64,000 nucleotides of DNA from Ruminococcus sp. (GTDB lineage: Bacteria > Bacillota > Clostridia > Oscillospirales > Ruminococcaceae), in assembly GCF_016287535.1 (NCBI RefSeq), contig NZ_JAEFAJ010000004.1:1-64000 (forward strand), written 5' to 3'. The first letter of the stretch is position 1; the number at the start of each line of letters is the position of its first letter. This document shows positions 8,121 through 16,285 of this stretch, in pieces. The position numbers and the translations under genes were made by a program. The notes under the pieces were generated by a model. That model worked only from the letters and a program-made list of their open reading frames with translations, did not search any database and was not told the origin of the DNA.

Positions 8121-9326
8121 ATGATAGAATTAAACGGAAAATACAATACTGCCAAGGTCTTCACAGATGTGATCGAACAGGACGCAATAACTCAGATCAT
8201 AGCCTTTTGCAGCCAGCCGATGAGTGCGGGGGCGCAGATACGTATCATGCCAGATGTTCATGCGGGAGCAGGCTGTACTATAGGTACTACTATGACTATA
8301 ACCGATAAGGTGATACCCAATCTTGTGGGAGTAGATATCGGCTGCGGCATGGAGACCGTAAGACTGAAGGAAAAGCATATTGAGCTGCAGAAGCTGGACA
8401 AGCTCATATATGAAAAGATACCATCGGGCTTTTCAATACGTGAAAAGTCTCACCGCTATACCGAAAAGATCGACCTTGCAGAGCTTTACTGCATTGAGCA
8501 TATTGATCCGCTTCGTGCAGAGAAGAGCGTCGGCACTCTCGGCGGCGGAAACCACTTCATCGAAGCCGACAAGGGTGAGGACGGCAGCATATATATAGTT
8601 ATCCACTCAGGCTCCCGTCATCTTGGAGTGGAGGTAGCAAGGTACTATCAGAATGAGGCGTACAGACGCCTGAACAAGAGTTCCGACAAGGAAATTAATG
8701 AGCTTATTGCACGGCTCAAGGCAGAGGGAAAGCAGAAGCAGATACAGTCTGAGCTGAAAAAGCTTGAAAATACCAAGACCACTGACGTTCCAAAGCACCT
8801 TGCTTACTGCGAGGGAGAGCTCTTTGAGCAGTATATCCACGATATGAAGATAGTACAGCAGTTCGCAATGCTGAACCGTCAGGCAATGATGGACGAGATA
8901 ATCAAGGGTATGCACGTTCATGCTGAGGAGCAGTTCACGACGATACACAACTATATCGACACAGAGACGATGATACTCCGGAAGGGAGCAGTGTCCGCGC
9001 AGGCAGGTGAGAAGCTCCTCATACCCATAAATATGCGTGACGGCAGCCTTATCTGCACAGGAAAGGGCAATCCGGACTGGAACTGTTCCGCTCCACACGG
9101 CGCAGGCAGACTTATGTCACGTTCACAGGCAAAGCAGAGCTTCACGGTTTCGGAGTTCAAAAAGCAGATGGACGGTATTTACACAACATCGGTCAATGCG
9201 CAGACGCTGGACGAATGTCCAATGGCGTATAAGTCAATGGAAGATATAGTTGACAATATCGGTGATACAGTTGAGATAAACGAGGTCATCAAGCCAATAT
9301 ACAATTTCAAGGCAGGAGAAGAGTAA
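8121..9326 (+). CDS. rtcB: RtcB-type RNA ligase
   Basis: About 401 residues of the RtcB family, which joins 2',3'-cyclic phosphate or 3'-phosphate RNA ends to 5'-OH ends using GTP and Mn2+. Family motifs are visible: VGVDIGCGME (metal-binding Cys), LGGGNHFIE, VIHSGSRHLG and HGAGR, whose His is the guanylylated residue. The ORF track extends to 8094, but ATG 8121 has AAAGGAAAG at good distance and begins at the normal family N-terminus. There is no archease gene next to it. It lies behind a small ORF and terminator, suggesting conditional expression; its bacterial role is usually RNA repair. Confidence 0.93.
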   Translation: MIELNGKYNTAKVFTDVIEQDAITQIIAFCSQPMSAGAQIRIMPDVHAGAGCTIGTTMTITDKVIPNLVGVDIGCGMETVRLKEKHIELQKLDKLIYEKIPSGFSIREKSHRYTEKIDLAELYCIEHIDPLRAEKSVGTLGGGNHFIEADKGEDGSIYIVIHSGSRHLGVEVARYYQNEAYRRLNKSSDKEINELIARLKAEGKQKQIQSELKKLENTKTTDVPKHLAYCEGELFEQYIHDMKIVQQFAMLNRQAMMDEIIKGMHVHAEEQFTTIHNYIDTETMILRKGAVSAQAGEKLLIPINMRDGSLICTGKGNPDWNCSAPHGAGRLMSRSQAKQSFTVSEFKKQMDGIYTTSVNAQTLDECPMAYKSMEDIVDNIGDTVEINEVIKPIYNFKAGEE

Positions 9327-9358
9327 ATCAAAATTTAGCTTTGCTAAATTTTGATTTA
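9324..9358. repeat. Perfect 16-bp palindrome beginning at the rtcB stop codon
   Basis: TAAATCAAAATTTAGC / GCTAAATTTTGATTTA with loop TTT. The first three bases are the rtcB stop codon. Very similar palindromes occur at 58961 and 59113, so this is a dispersed repeat family. Confidence 0.85.
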
Positions 9359-9369
9359 AAGGAGGAAAT

Positions 9370-9537
9370 ATGGATAAATTCGTTTCTTATGATAAAATGA
9401 GCAAAAAGGAGAAAAAGAAGATTGACTCCTCAAAACGGGGCAGCTGGAACGGCGTTGACCCTGCCACAAAGGTGGTGGATACCGACAAAAGGCGCTACAG
9501 GCGCAAGCCCAAGCACCCGGAAAGCTTTGAAGAATAA
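9370..9537 (+). CDS. 55-residue basic protein of unknown function
   Basis: Missed by the ORF track because of its length. ATG 9370 follows GGAGGAAAT and encodes 55 residues: MDKFVSYDKMSKKEKKK, then a Gly/Trp segment (KRGSWNGVDPATKV) and a basic tail ending ESFEE. There is no signal or membrane segment. It follows rtcB after 43 bases holding a palindrome, and a good terminator lies just after it, so it is probably the last gene of the rtcB unit. The charge pattern suggests a nucleic-acid or ribosome-associated peptide, but that is only a guess. Confidence 0.7.
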   Translation: MDKFVSYDKMSKKEKKKIDSSKRGSWNGVDPATKVVDTDKRRYRRKPKHPESFEE

Positions 9538-9544
9538 CTGTCAT

Positions 9545-9582
9545 AATGCACAGCCGCATGACTGTGCATTTGTTTATTTTTT
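9545..9582 (+). terminator. Terminator after the 55-aa gene
   Basis: Perfect 9-bp stem AATGCACAG / CTGTGCATT with an 8-base loop, followed by TGTTTATTTTTT. Confidence 0.8.
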
Positions 9583-9597
9583 CATATTGAAAGTCCG

Positions 9598-9626
9598 TTG
9601 ACATTGATCCGCAAACAGGATATAAT
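9598..9626 (+). promoter_or_regulatory. Sigma-A promoter of sbcDC
   Basis: Consensus TTGACA, 17 bases, TATAAT, 31 bases upstream of the sbcD start. Confidence 0.85.
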
Positions 9627-9657
9627 TTTATTAACAGCAAGCGTCAAGGAGGTTTGT

Positions 9658-10794
9658 ATGAAGTTTGTGCATTTGTCAGATCTTCACCTCGGAAAGAGGC
9701 TGAATGAGTTTTCACTCATAGAGGATCAGGAGTATATACTGCATGAGATATGCAGTATTATAGCTGTAGAAAAGCCGGATTTCGTCATTATAGCGGGGGA
9801 TATATACGATAAGCCGGTGCCTTCTGCGGAGGCAGTGCGCCTTTTTGATGATTTTCTCACAAGGATCTCGTCCATAACGGACCGTGTTTTCGCTGTGAGC
9901 GGAAATCACGACTCTGCGGAGCGGATAGCCTTCGGCTGCCACATAATGGAAAAGAGCGGCATTTATATGTCGCCTGTATACAACGGAAAGACAGTTCCTG
10001 CTGTTCTCAGCGACGAGTACGGTGAGTTCTGCGTGTATATGCTCCCGTTTATAAAGCCGCTTTCGGTACGGAGATTTTTTCCCGATACCGTTATAGAGAG
10101 CTATACCGACGCGGTAAATGCCGCTGTTGACGCAATGGATATAGATTTTTCAAAGCGTAATATAATCGTTACCCATCAGTTCGTGACCGGAGCGCAGAAA
10201 AGCGACTCCGAGGAGATATCAGTAGGCGGTACGGACAATGTTGACAGCTCCGCCTTTGACGGTTTTGACTATGTTGCCCTTGGTCATATCCACAGTCCGC
10301 AGAACGTGGGCAGTGAGCGCATACGTTACTGCGGTACTCCACTGAAGTATTCGTTTTCAGAGGCAAATCAGGTCAAGTCCGTAACCGTTGTGGAGATGCG
10401 TGAAAAGGGCAGTCTTGACGTCAGGACCGTTCCTCTTGAGCCTTTGCGCGATATGCGGGAGGTCCGCGGCACATTTGAGCGGATAAGCTCGGTCGAGTAC
10501 AGCAAAAAGGGCAATTCAGAGGATTATATGCGCATAATACTCTGCGATGAAGAGGAGATCCCCGAAGCTATGGGAAAACTCCGTACTGTATATCCTAATA
10601 TAATGATGATAGAGTACGACAACCGACGTACCCGCAGCGCTCATGACAGTATAGAAGCGGCGGAGGCAGAGAAAAAGCTGCCTGTCGATTTGTTTGAGGA
10701 ATTCTACAGGTTCAGCAACGGCGGAGATATGTCTGAGCCGCAGAGACAGCTCGTTCAGTCGCTTATCGGGAAGATATGGGAGGGAGAGCAATGA
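9658..10794 (+). CDS. sbcD: Exonuclease subunit SbcD (Mre11 family)
   Basis: 378 residues of a calcineurin-like phosphoesterase. Metal-binding motifs are clear: HLSDLHLGKR, IIAGDIYD, VSGNHDS and LGHIHSPQ. With SbcC it forms the SbcCD (Mre11-Rad50 type) nuclease that cuts DNA hairpins and processes blocked ends. The ORF track begins at 9598, inside the promoter; ATG 9658 has AGGAGG upstream and starts at the family N-terminus (MKFVHLSDLH). The stop overlaps the sbcC start (ATGA). Confidence 0.95.
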   Translation: MKFVHLSDLHLGKRLNEFSLIEDQEYILHEICSIIAVEKPDFVIIAGDIYDKPVPSAEAVRLFDDFLTRISSITDRVFAVSGNHDSAERIAFGCHIMEKSGIYMSPVYNGKTVPAVLSDEYGEFCVYMLPFIKPLSVRRFFPDTVIESYTDAVNAAVDAMDIDFSKRNIIVTHQFVTGAQKSDSEEISVGGTDNVDSSAFDGFDYVALGHIHSPQNVGSERIRYCGTPLKYSFSEANQVKSVTVVEMREKGSLDVRTVPLEPLRDMREVRGTFERISSVEYSKKGNSEDYMRIILCDEEEIPEAMGKLRTVYPNIMMIEYDNRRTRSAHDSIEAAEAEKKLPVDLFEEFYRFSNGGDMSEPQRQLVQSLIGKIWEGEQ

Positions 10795-13700
10795 GACCAC
10801 TAAGACTTGAAATATCAGGATTCGGTCCCTATTCGGGACTGACCGTTCTTGATCTCGAAGCTCTCGGCGACAAGGGTCTGTACCTCATAACCGGAGACAC
10901 AGGCGCAGGAAAGACCACCATTTTTGACGCTGTAACCTATGCGCTTTACGGCAGTGCCAGCGGTGAAAACCGCGACGACGACAGTATGCTGCGTTCCAAA
11001 TACGCTGCACTTGATACTCCCACATATGTGGAGCTTGTATTTGATTACGCCGGCAAGCGCTACAGGATAAGAAGAAATCCTGCCTATGAACGTCAGGCTA
11101 AGCGGGGCGGCGGAGTTGCGCAGCAGCCTGCAAGCGCGGAATTTGTTTATCCTGACGGCAGGGTATTATCCGGAAAAAGAGAGGTAGAAGCCGCAGTTGC
11201 TGATGTTATCGGACTTTCCGAGAAGCAGTTCAAGCAGATAGCAATGATAGCGCAGGGCGATTTTATGAAGCTCATAACTGAGGATACCTCACAGCGCCGT
11301 GAGATACTGCGGCATATTTTCAAAACAAGGAATTATCAGACTTTGCAGGAAGCTCTCAGACTGGAGAGCAGTACACTTAAAAGCGAGTGCAGCAGCCGCA
11401 GGGAAAGTCTCAGACAGTATGCCGGCGGGATAGTATGCGGAGATGATGACGAATACTCTGACGAGGTTGCAAAGCTGAAAGAGGAGCTTCCGCCCGCCGA
11501 GTTCGTCAGGGAGCTGATAAACAAGCTCATAACACGGGACAAGGCTCAGTCAGAGGTATATACCCGTGAAGGGGAGGAGCTTGATGAAAAGCTTGCGGAG
11601 GTAAACGGACGTATCTCAAAGGCGGAGGAAAAGGCAAAGCTTCTGGCTGAAAAGGAGCGTACTGCAAGGCAGCTGAGCGACCTGAAAAAACGTCATAAGC
11701 TCCTTGAAGAAGGCTTTGAGAAGGAAAAAGCCCGTCAGCCGGAGCTTGAAAAGGTAAGAAACGAAATAGCGGCTCTCGAAGCGGAAATGCCTCAGTACGC
11801 AAAGGCTGAGGAGCAGGAAAAGCTTCTTGCGGAAGTTAAGGAGTCGCTCAATGCTGTCGCTTCGGAGCTTGACAGCAGCATAGCTGAAAAGGATGACCGT
11901 GAGAAAAAGCGTTTATCGCTTAAAAATGAGCTTTCCGGACTGGAGGGTACAGGTGAGAATAAGGCGCAGCTGACGTTGGAGCGTGAAAGGCTTGTCAGCA
12001 GAGCCGAGGAGCTCTATAAGCTTTCAAAGCTTCTCACCGATTATGAGAGCGGCAGTATCAATTTTAGGGACAAAACTGCCGAATTCAAGGAGTATCAGGC
12101 TGAACACGACAGCCTTGTGAAAAAATGCGAGGCTCTTACGGGAGAGGTATACGCGCTGAAAAAACGGCGCTCCGAGATAGAAGGCTGCGACGCGGAAAAG
12201 GAAAAGCTCCTGCGCAGCCGCGAGGGGCTGAACAAGCGTCTTGCCGAACTGAAAGCTGTTTCGGCAGACATACAGGAATGGGAAAAACGCTGCAGCGAGC
12301 GTGAAGAAGCAGCCGGGCTTTATACTGATTCGGCAGATAAGGTGAAACGTCTTTCTGAAAAATATGAGCAGAACTACAGGGCATTTATCGACGACAGAGC
12401 AGGAGTGCTTGCTGAGGGGCTCAAAGACGGCGAGCCCTGTCCGGTATGCGGTTCAAGGGAACACCCTTCTCCTGCCAGAAAGCAGGTGGGAGCACCGTCA
12501 GAGCATGAGCTCGAAAGAATGAAGGCGGAGCTTGAAAAGGCACGCCGTACCGCCGAAAAGAACAGTACCGAAGCCTCTGCCGTCAAGGCAAAAGCAGACG
12601 AGCTTGAAAAGTCGCTGACCGCAAGACTGTCCGGGCTTCTCGGCTGCGGAATTGAAACCGGCGCGGAGCAGTGCGGAATGGAGCTTGAAAGCTGTACAGT
12701 GCAGCTCAGCGAGCTTGCAAAAAAGCTTACTGAAACTGAAAAGCTTATCTCCGAGAAAGAAAGGCTTACGGCTGAGATAGAATCGAAGGAAAAACAGGAA
12801 GAAGGTACTATGACGGCTGTATCGGAATCGGACAGAGAGCTGTCACAGCGCCGAAGTATGTGCGATACGGCTGACGGAATGCTGAAACAGCTCCGTGCGG
12901 CGGCAGAAAAGGGGATCGAGGAGACTATCGGTGACTGCCTTTTTGAAAATGCCCGTGACTGTATCGTTTCTGAAAGACTTGCTCTGAAAGCGAGAATGGC
13001 TGGCATAGAGTCGCAGCTTGCGGCTGAAAATGAAAGAGCTGCCCGCAAGGAAGAGCTTGAAAAGCTTATACCAGAGCTTGAGAACGGGATAAACGGGCTG
13101 AACAGCAGGTTAACGGAGCTGACCGCACAGAAGGCTGCTCTGGACAGCAGACTTAACGAAATGAGTATGCGTCTCATGGAGCTGCACAGCGGTCTGCGCT
13201 TTGAGAGCGGAGAGAATGCGGGTATCCGTATTGCTGCGCTGCAGAAGAGAAGTGCCGAGCTGAAGGCGGCTTACGAAGCTGCTGAAAAAGCGGTCAACGA
13301 CGGTGAAAAGGAATGTTCGGGATTGTCCGGAAAGCTGGACCAGCTAACTCTGCAGCTTGAGAATTACGGCGATTTGGACGCTGAAAGGGAGAAAGCCGAA
13401 AGGTCGCGGCTGACGGCTGAAAAGACGAATATTATGTCACAGCTGAGGCAGCTGCATACAAGAGTTACGATGAACAGTACAGCTCTTGATAATATTGTAA
13501 ACGGTTCATCGGAACTTATAGAGCTTGAAGCGAAGTACGCATGGGTGAAAAATCTTGCGGATACCGCTAACGGAAAGCTTTCCGAGCAGAGCAAGTTCAT
13601 GCTGGAGACCTATATACAGACCGCTTATTTTGACAGGATAATACGCCGTGCCAATCAGAGGCTGAGTGTTATGTCCGACGGACAGTACACACTTACAAGG

Positions 13701-14084
13701 CGAACGGAGTATGATGACAAGCGTACTCAGGTCGGACTTGAACTTGACGTTATTGACCATTATAACGGCTCGGTGAGGAGCGTAAAGACGCTTTCGGGCG
13801 GTGAATCCTTCAAGGCGTCGCTTTCGCTGGCGCTGGGACTGTCAGATGAGATACAGTGCTCCGCAGGCGGTATAAGGCTTGATACCATGTTTGTTGACGA
13901 GGGCTTTGGTTCTCTTGATGAGAATTCCATAGAACAGGCGATGAGGGCTCTTGCAGGTCTCTCCGACGGAAACCGGCTTGTGGGTATAATCTCCCATGTA
14001 CAGGCGCTGAAACAGCGTATCGACAAGCAGATCGTTGTTACAAAGGACAAAAACGGCGGAAGCCGTGCAGAGCTTATAGTATGA
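10791..14084 (+). CDS. sbcC: Exonuclease subunit SbcC (Rad50 family)
   Basis: About 1097 residues of SMC-like build. The N-terminal Walker A is GDTGAGKTTIFDA. Two long coiled coils surround a zinc-hook motif (CPVCGS, about residue 550). The C-terminal part has the ABC signature LSGGESF and Walker B with MFVDEGFGSLD. It is the ATPase partner of SbcD, bridging and opening DNA ends. The track start at 10776 is replaced by ATG 10791, which overlaps the sbcD stop and begins MRPLRLEISGFGPY as in the family. A strong terminator follows immediately. Confidence 0.96.
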   Translation: MRPLRLEISGFGPYSGLTVLDLEALGDKGLYLITGDTGAGKTTIFDAVTYALYGSASGENRDDDSMLRSKYAALDTPTYVELVFDYAGKRYRIRRNPAYERQAKRGGGVAQQPASAEFVYPDGRVLSGKREVEAAVADVIGLSEKQFKQIAMIAQGDFMKLITEDTSQRREILRHIFKTRNYQTLQEALRLESSTLKSECSSRRESLRQYAGGIVCGDDDEYSDEVAKLKEELPPAEFVRELINKLITRDKAQSEVYTREGEELDEKLAEVNGRISKAEEKAKLLAEKERTARQLSDLKKRHKLLEEGFEKEKARQPELEKVRNEIAALEAEMPQYAKAEEQEKLLAEVKESLNAVASELDSSIAEKDDREKKRLSLKNELSGLEGTGENKAQLTLERERLVSRAEELYKLSKLLTDYESGSINFRDKTAEFKEYQAEHDSLVKKCEALTGEVYALKKRRSEIEGCDAEKEKLLRSREGLNKRLAELKAVSADIQEWEKRCSEREEAAGLYTDSADKVKRLSEKYEQNYRAFIDDRAGVLAEGLKDGEPCPVCGSREHPSPARKQVGAPSEHELERMKAELEKARRTAEKNSTEASAVKAKADELEKSLTARLSGLLGCGIETGAEQCGMELESCTVQLSELAKKLTETEKLISEKERLTAEIESKEKQEEGTMTAVSESDRELSQRRSMCDTADGMLKQLRAAAEKGIEETIGDCLFENARDCIVSERLALKARMAGIESQLAAENERAARKEELEKLIPELENGINGLNSRLTELTAQKAALDSRLNEMSMRLMELHSGLRFESGENAGIRIAALQKRSAELKAAYEAAEKAVNDGEKECSGLSGKLDQLTLQLENYGDLDAEREKAERSRLTAEKTNIMSQLRQLHTRVTMNSTALDNIVNGSSELIELEAKYAWVKNLADTANGKLSEQSKFMLETYIQTAYFDRIIRRANQRLSVMSDGQYTLTRRTEYDDKRTQVGLELDVIDHYNGSVRSVKTLSGGESFKASLSLALGLSDEIQCSAGGIRLDTMFVDEGFGSLDENSIEQAMRALAGLSDGNRLVGIISHVQALKQRIDKQIVVTKDKNGGSRAELIV

Positions 14085-14117
14085 AAAAGTCCGCAGTTCT
14101 ATTACTGCGGACTTTTT
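14084..14117 (+). terminator. Terminator of sbcDC
   Basis: Perfect 14-bp stem AAAAAGTCCGCAGT / ACTGCGGACTTTTT with a 6-base loop, starting inside the stop codon region. Confidence 0.9.
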
Positions 14118-14248
14118 GTATGATGTTTGCTTTGTGCACAATGTATAAAGCACCTGCAAAAAGGGTGCATTAAAGCCCTGTTTTATGGTTGGTGAAAAGG
14201 GAGATTCTGTTATTTCTCACAAAAATCTGGTTGCTGGTGCTCAGTTTG

Positions 14249-14277
14249 TTGATTTTTTATTTCCGAAATGATATAAT
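14249..14277 (+). promoter_or_regulatory. Sigma-A promoter of the zinc-ribbon/repeat/LRR gene
   Basis: TTGATT, 17 bases, TATAAT, about 68 bases before the start codon. Confidence 0.7.
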
Positions 14278-14344
14278 TATATTGTTGAATTCATTTTTTT
14301 GTAAAAATTGAAATGCAGAAAATGAGACATGGAGTGATAACAGA

Positions 14345-16225
14345 ATGAAAATGACAAGATGTCCCGAAAAGCATCTTTATGATGCTGATAAATACGAGAC
14401 CTGTCCCTACTGCTCAGGAGAAAACGGAGCGGCAGAGCGTGGTAAAGCTCCCAAGAAAGCAAAGATCGTGAAGGTAAGGGCTGTAAAGGCTCATCCCCCT
14501 GTTGAAGCAGAGGTAAAGCCGGTAGAAGCAAAGCCCGTACAAAAGCCTGTTGAAAATATGCCCGAAGCTCCCAAAAAGGAAGTCAAGGCAGAGGAAAAGA
14601 AGCCTGAGCCTCCCAAAAAGGAAGTCAAGGCAGAAGAAAAGAAGCCGGAAGTTCCCAAAAAGGAAGTCAAGGCAGAAGAAAAGAAGCCGGAGCCTCCCAA
14701 AAGGGAAGTCAAGGCAGAAGAAAAGAAGCCGGAAGTTCCCAAAAAAGAAGTAAAGGCAGAGGAAAAGAAGCCGGAAGCTCCTAAAAAAGAAGTAAAGGCA
14801 GAAGAAAAGAAGCCGGAGCCTCCCAAAAAGGAAGTCAAGTCAGAAGAAAAGAAGCCGGAAGCTCCTAAAAAAGAAGTAAAGGCAGAGGAAAAGAAGCCGG
14901 AAGCTCCCAAAAAGGACGTAAAGGCAGAGGAAAAGAAGCCGGAAGCTCCTAAAAAAGAAGTAAAGGCAGAGGAAAAGAAGCCAGAAGCTCCCAAAAAGGA
15001 CGTAAAGGCAGAGGAAAAGAAGCCGGAGCCTCTCAAAAAGGACGTAAAGGCAGAGGAAAAGAAGCCGGAGCCTCCTAAAAAGGAAGCCAAGGCAGAGGAA
15101 AAGAAGCCGGAGCCTCCTAAAAAGGAAGTAAAGGCAGAGGAAAAGAAGCCGGAAGCTCCTAAAAAGGAAGTCAAGGCAGAGGAAAAGAAGCCGGAAGCTC
15201 CCCAAAAGGAAGTCAAGGCAGAGGAAAAGAAGCCGGAAGCTCCCCAAAAGGAAGTCAAGGCAGAGGAAAAGAAGCCGGAGCTTCCCGAAAAGGAAGTCAA
15301 GGCAGAAGAAAAGAAATCCGAAGCTGATCTCAAGGACGATTACGAGAAATACGGCGATCTTATCCATGATGAGAATATCGAGATAGATGATGTTTACAAT
15401 ATGGCTATCGACAAGAACGGTACCCTTGTAAAGTATGTAGGTACTACCGAAGCCATTACTATCCCTGACAAGGTAAATGTCATAGGAAAATATGCTTTCC
15501 GCGGAAACGAGACAGTAAAGCGTATCGTCATGTCGGACAGCGTCCGTGTTATAGATAAATTTGCATTCTGTCACTGCTTCAACCTCGAAGAGATAGTTTT
15601 TTCACGGAATCTTGAATCCATAGGCGAAAACGCATTCCTGAAATGCCTTAATCTCAAGGAACTCAGCTTCCCTGAGTCACTTAAAAGGATAGGCAAGGGC
15701 GCTTTCGGACGCTGCAATTCCCTTGAAAGTGTTATACTGCCGGCTTATCTGCAAAAGATAAGTGATCTTATGTTCTTTTCATGCAAGCGTCTCAGAAGAG
15801 TTGTTTTCTCAGGTGCGGTGGAAGCCATAGGAAACGCGGCTTTTTCAGAGTGCTACAGTCTTAAAAAGGTCATTATCTCGGATTCAGTGGTAACTATCGG
15901 TGAAAGTGCATTTTCATGGTGCAGATCCCTGGAGTCAGTGACTATTCCGGACAATGTTAAGACTATCAGCAACTGGGCGTTTTACGGCTGTCAGAATCTT
16001 ATGGATCTGAAAATAAGTATGTATACAAAGGACATCAAGGAGGACGCATTCTGCGGCTGTGAGAGCCTTTGCAATATTAATATCAGCGAGTTTGAAGATA
16101 AGAATATCCCGCTTGACCTTATAAGAAAAGGCCACAAGCAGACCATAAAGATACTTAAACAGATAAACCGTAAAAAAGCGGAGCGCTATGCCCGCGAGCA
16201 CGGTTTCAGTACATTGTTTATATAA
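14345..16225 (+). CDS. Zinc-ribbon protein with 18 Lys/Glu/Pro repeats and BspA-type LRR domain
   Basis: 626 residues in three parts. Residues 1-25 form a small zinc-ribbon-like segment (CPEKH...CPYC). Residues 73-324 are 18 tandem copies of a 14-residue unit, consensus PEAPKKEVKAEEKK, highly charged and probably extended or helical. Residues about 340-626 are BspA-like leucine-rich repeats (LRR_5) with the pattern IGxxAFxxCxSLxxVxIPxxV. There is no signal peptide, so it is probably cytoplasmic; the repeat could be a spacer. LRR_5 domains usually mediate protein contacts. A second zinc-ribbon/LRR protein without the repeat is at 56568-57710. The function is unknown. Confidence 0.85.
   Translation: MKMTRCPEKHLYDADKYETCPYCSGENGAAERGKAPKKAKIVKVRAVKAHPPVEAEVKPVEAKPVQKPVENMPEAPKKEVKAEEKKPEPPKKEVKAEEKKPEVPKKEVKAEEKKPEPPKREVKAEEKKPEVPKKEVKAEEKKPEAPKKEVKAEEKKPEPPKKEVKSEEKKPEAPKKEVKAEEKKPEAPKKDVKAEEKKPEAPKKEVKAEEKKPEAPKKDVKAEEKKPEPLKKDVKAEEKKPEPPKKEAKAEEKKPEPPKKEVKAEEKKPEAPKKEVKAEEKKPEAPQKEVKAEEKKPEAPQKEVKAEEKKPELPEKEVKAEEKKSEADLKDDYEKYGDLIHDENIEIDDVYNMAIDKNGTLVKYVGTTEAITIPDKVNVIGKYAFRGNETVKRIVMSDSVRVIDKFAFCHCFNLEEIVFSRNLESIGENAFLKCLNLKELSFPESLKRIGKGAFGRCNSLESVILPAYLQKISDLMFFSCKRLRRVVFSGAVEAIGNAAFSECYSLKKVIISDSVVTIGESAFSWCRSLESVTIPDNVKTISNWAFYGCQNLMDLKISMYTKDIKEDAFCGCESLCNINISEFEDKNIPLDLIRKGHKQTIKILKQINRKKAERYAREHGFSTLFI
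14561..15316 (+). repeat. Eighteen tandem 42-bp repeats inside the LRR protein gene
   Basis: Each unit encodes 14 residues. Units differ mainly at the third residue (Ala, Pro, Val, Leu) and at E/D of EVK/DVK. High nucleotide identity between units suggests recent expansion and likely copy-number variation between strains. Confidence 0.95.
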
Positions 16226-16226
16226 T

Positions 16227-16257
16227 AAAAAACGGGAGTTTTTAGCTCCCGTTTTTT
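16227..16257. terminator. Bidirectional terminator
   Basis: Perfect 12-bp stem AAAAAACGGGAG / CTCCCGTTTTTT with a 7-base loop. It serves the LRR gene and the convergent lipoprotein gene. Confidence 0.85.
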
Positions 16258-16285
16258 ATTTATATGAGAAGTGAAATGAGAAGTG

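Noticed and set aside
7947-8121. In-frame TGA between the 30-codon ORF and rtcB, possible selenocysteine or read-through fusion
   Set aside because: The frame is open through to rtcB, but a strong terminator lies between and rtcB has its own ribosome site and normal N-terminus. Frame agreement has a one-in-three chance, and no SECIS-like hairpin is evident.
12374-13177. 267-aa minus-strand ORF
   Set aside because: Antisense to the sbcC coiled coil; no start context.
14561-15316. Repeat array resembling CRISPR
   Set aside because: Units are contiguous 42-bp coding repeats with no spacers and keep the reading frame.
14491-15333. 280-aa minus-strand ORF rich in Ser/Phe/Gly
   Set aside because: It is the antisense shadow of the 42-bp repeat array; the absence of stops follows from the repeat.
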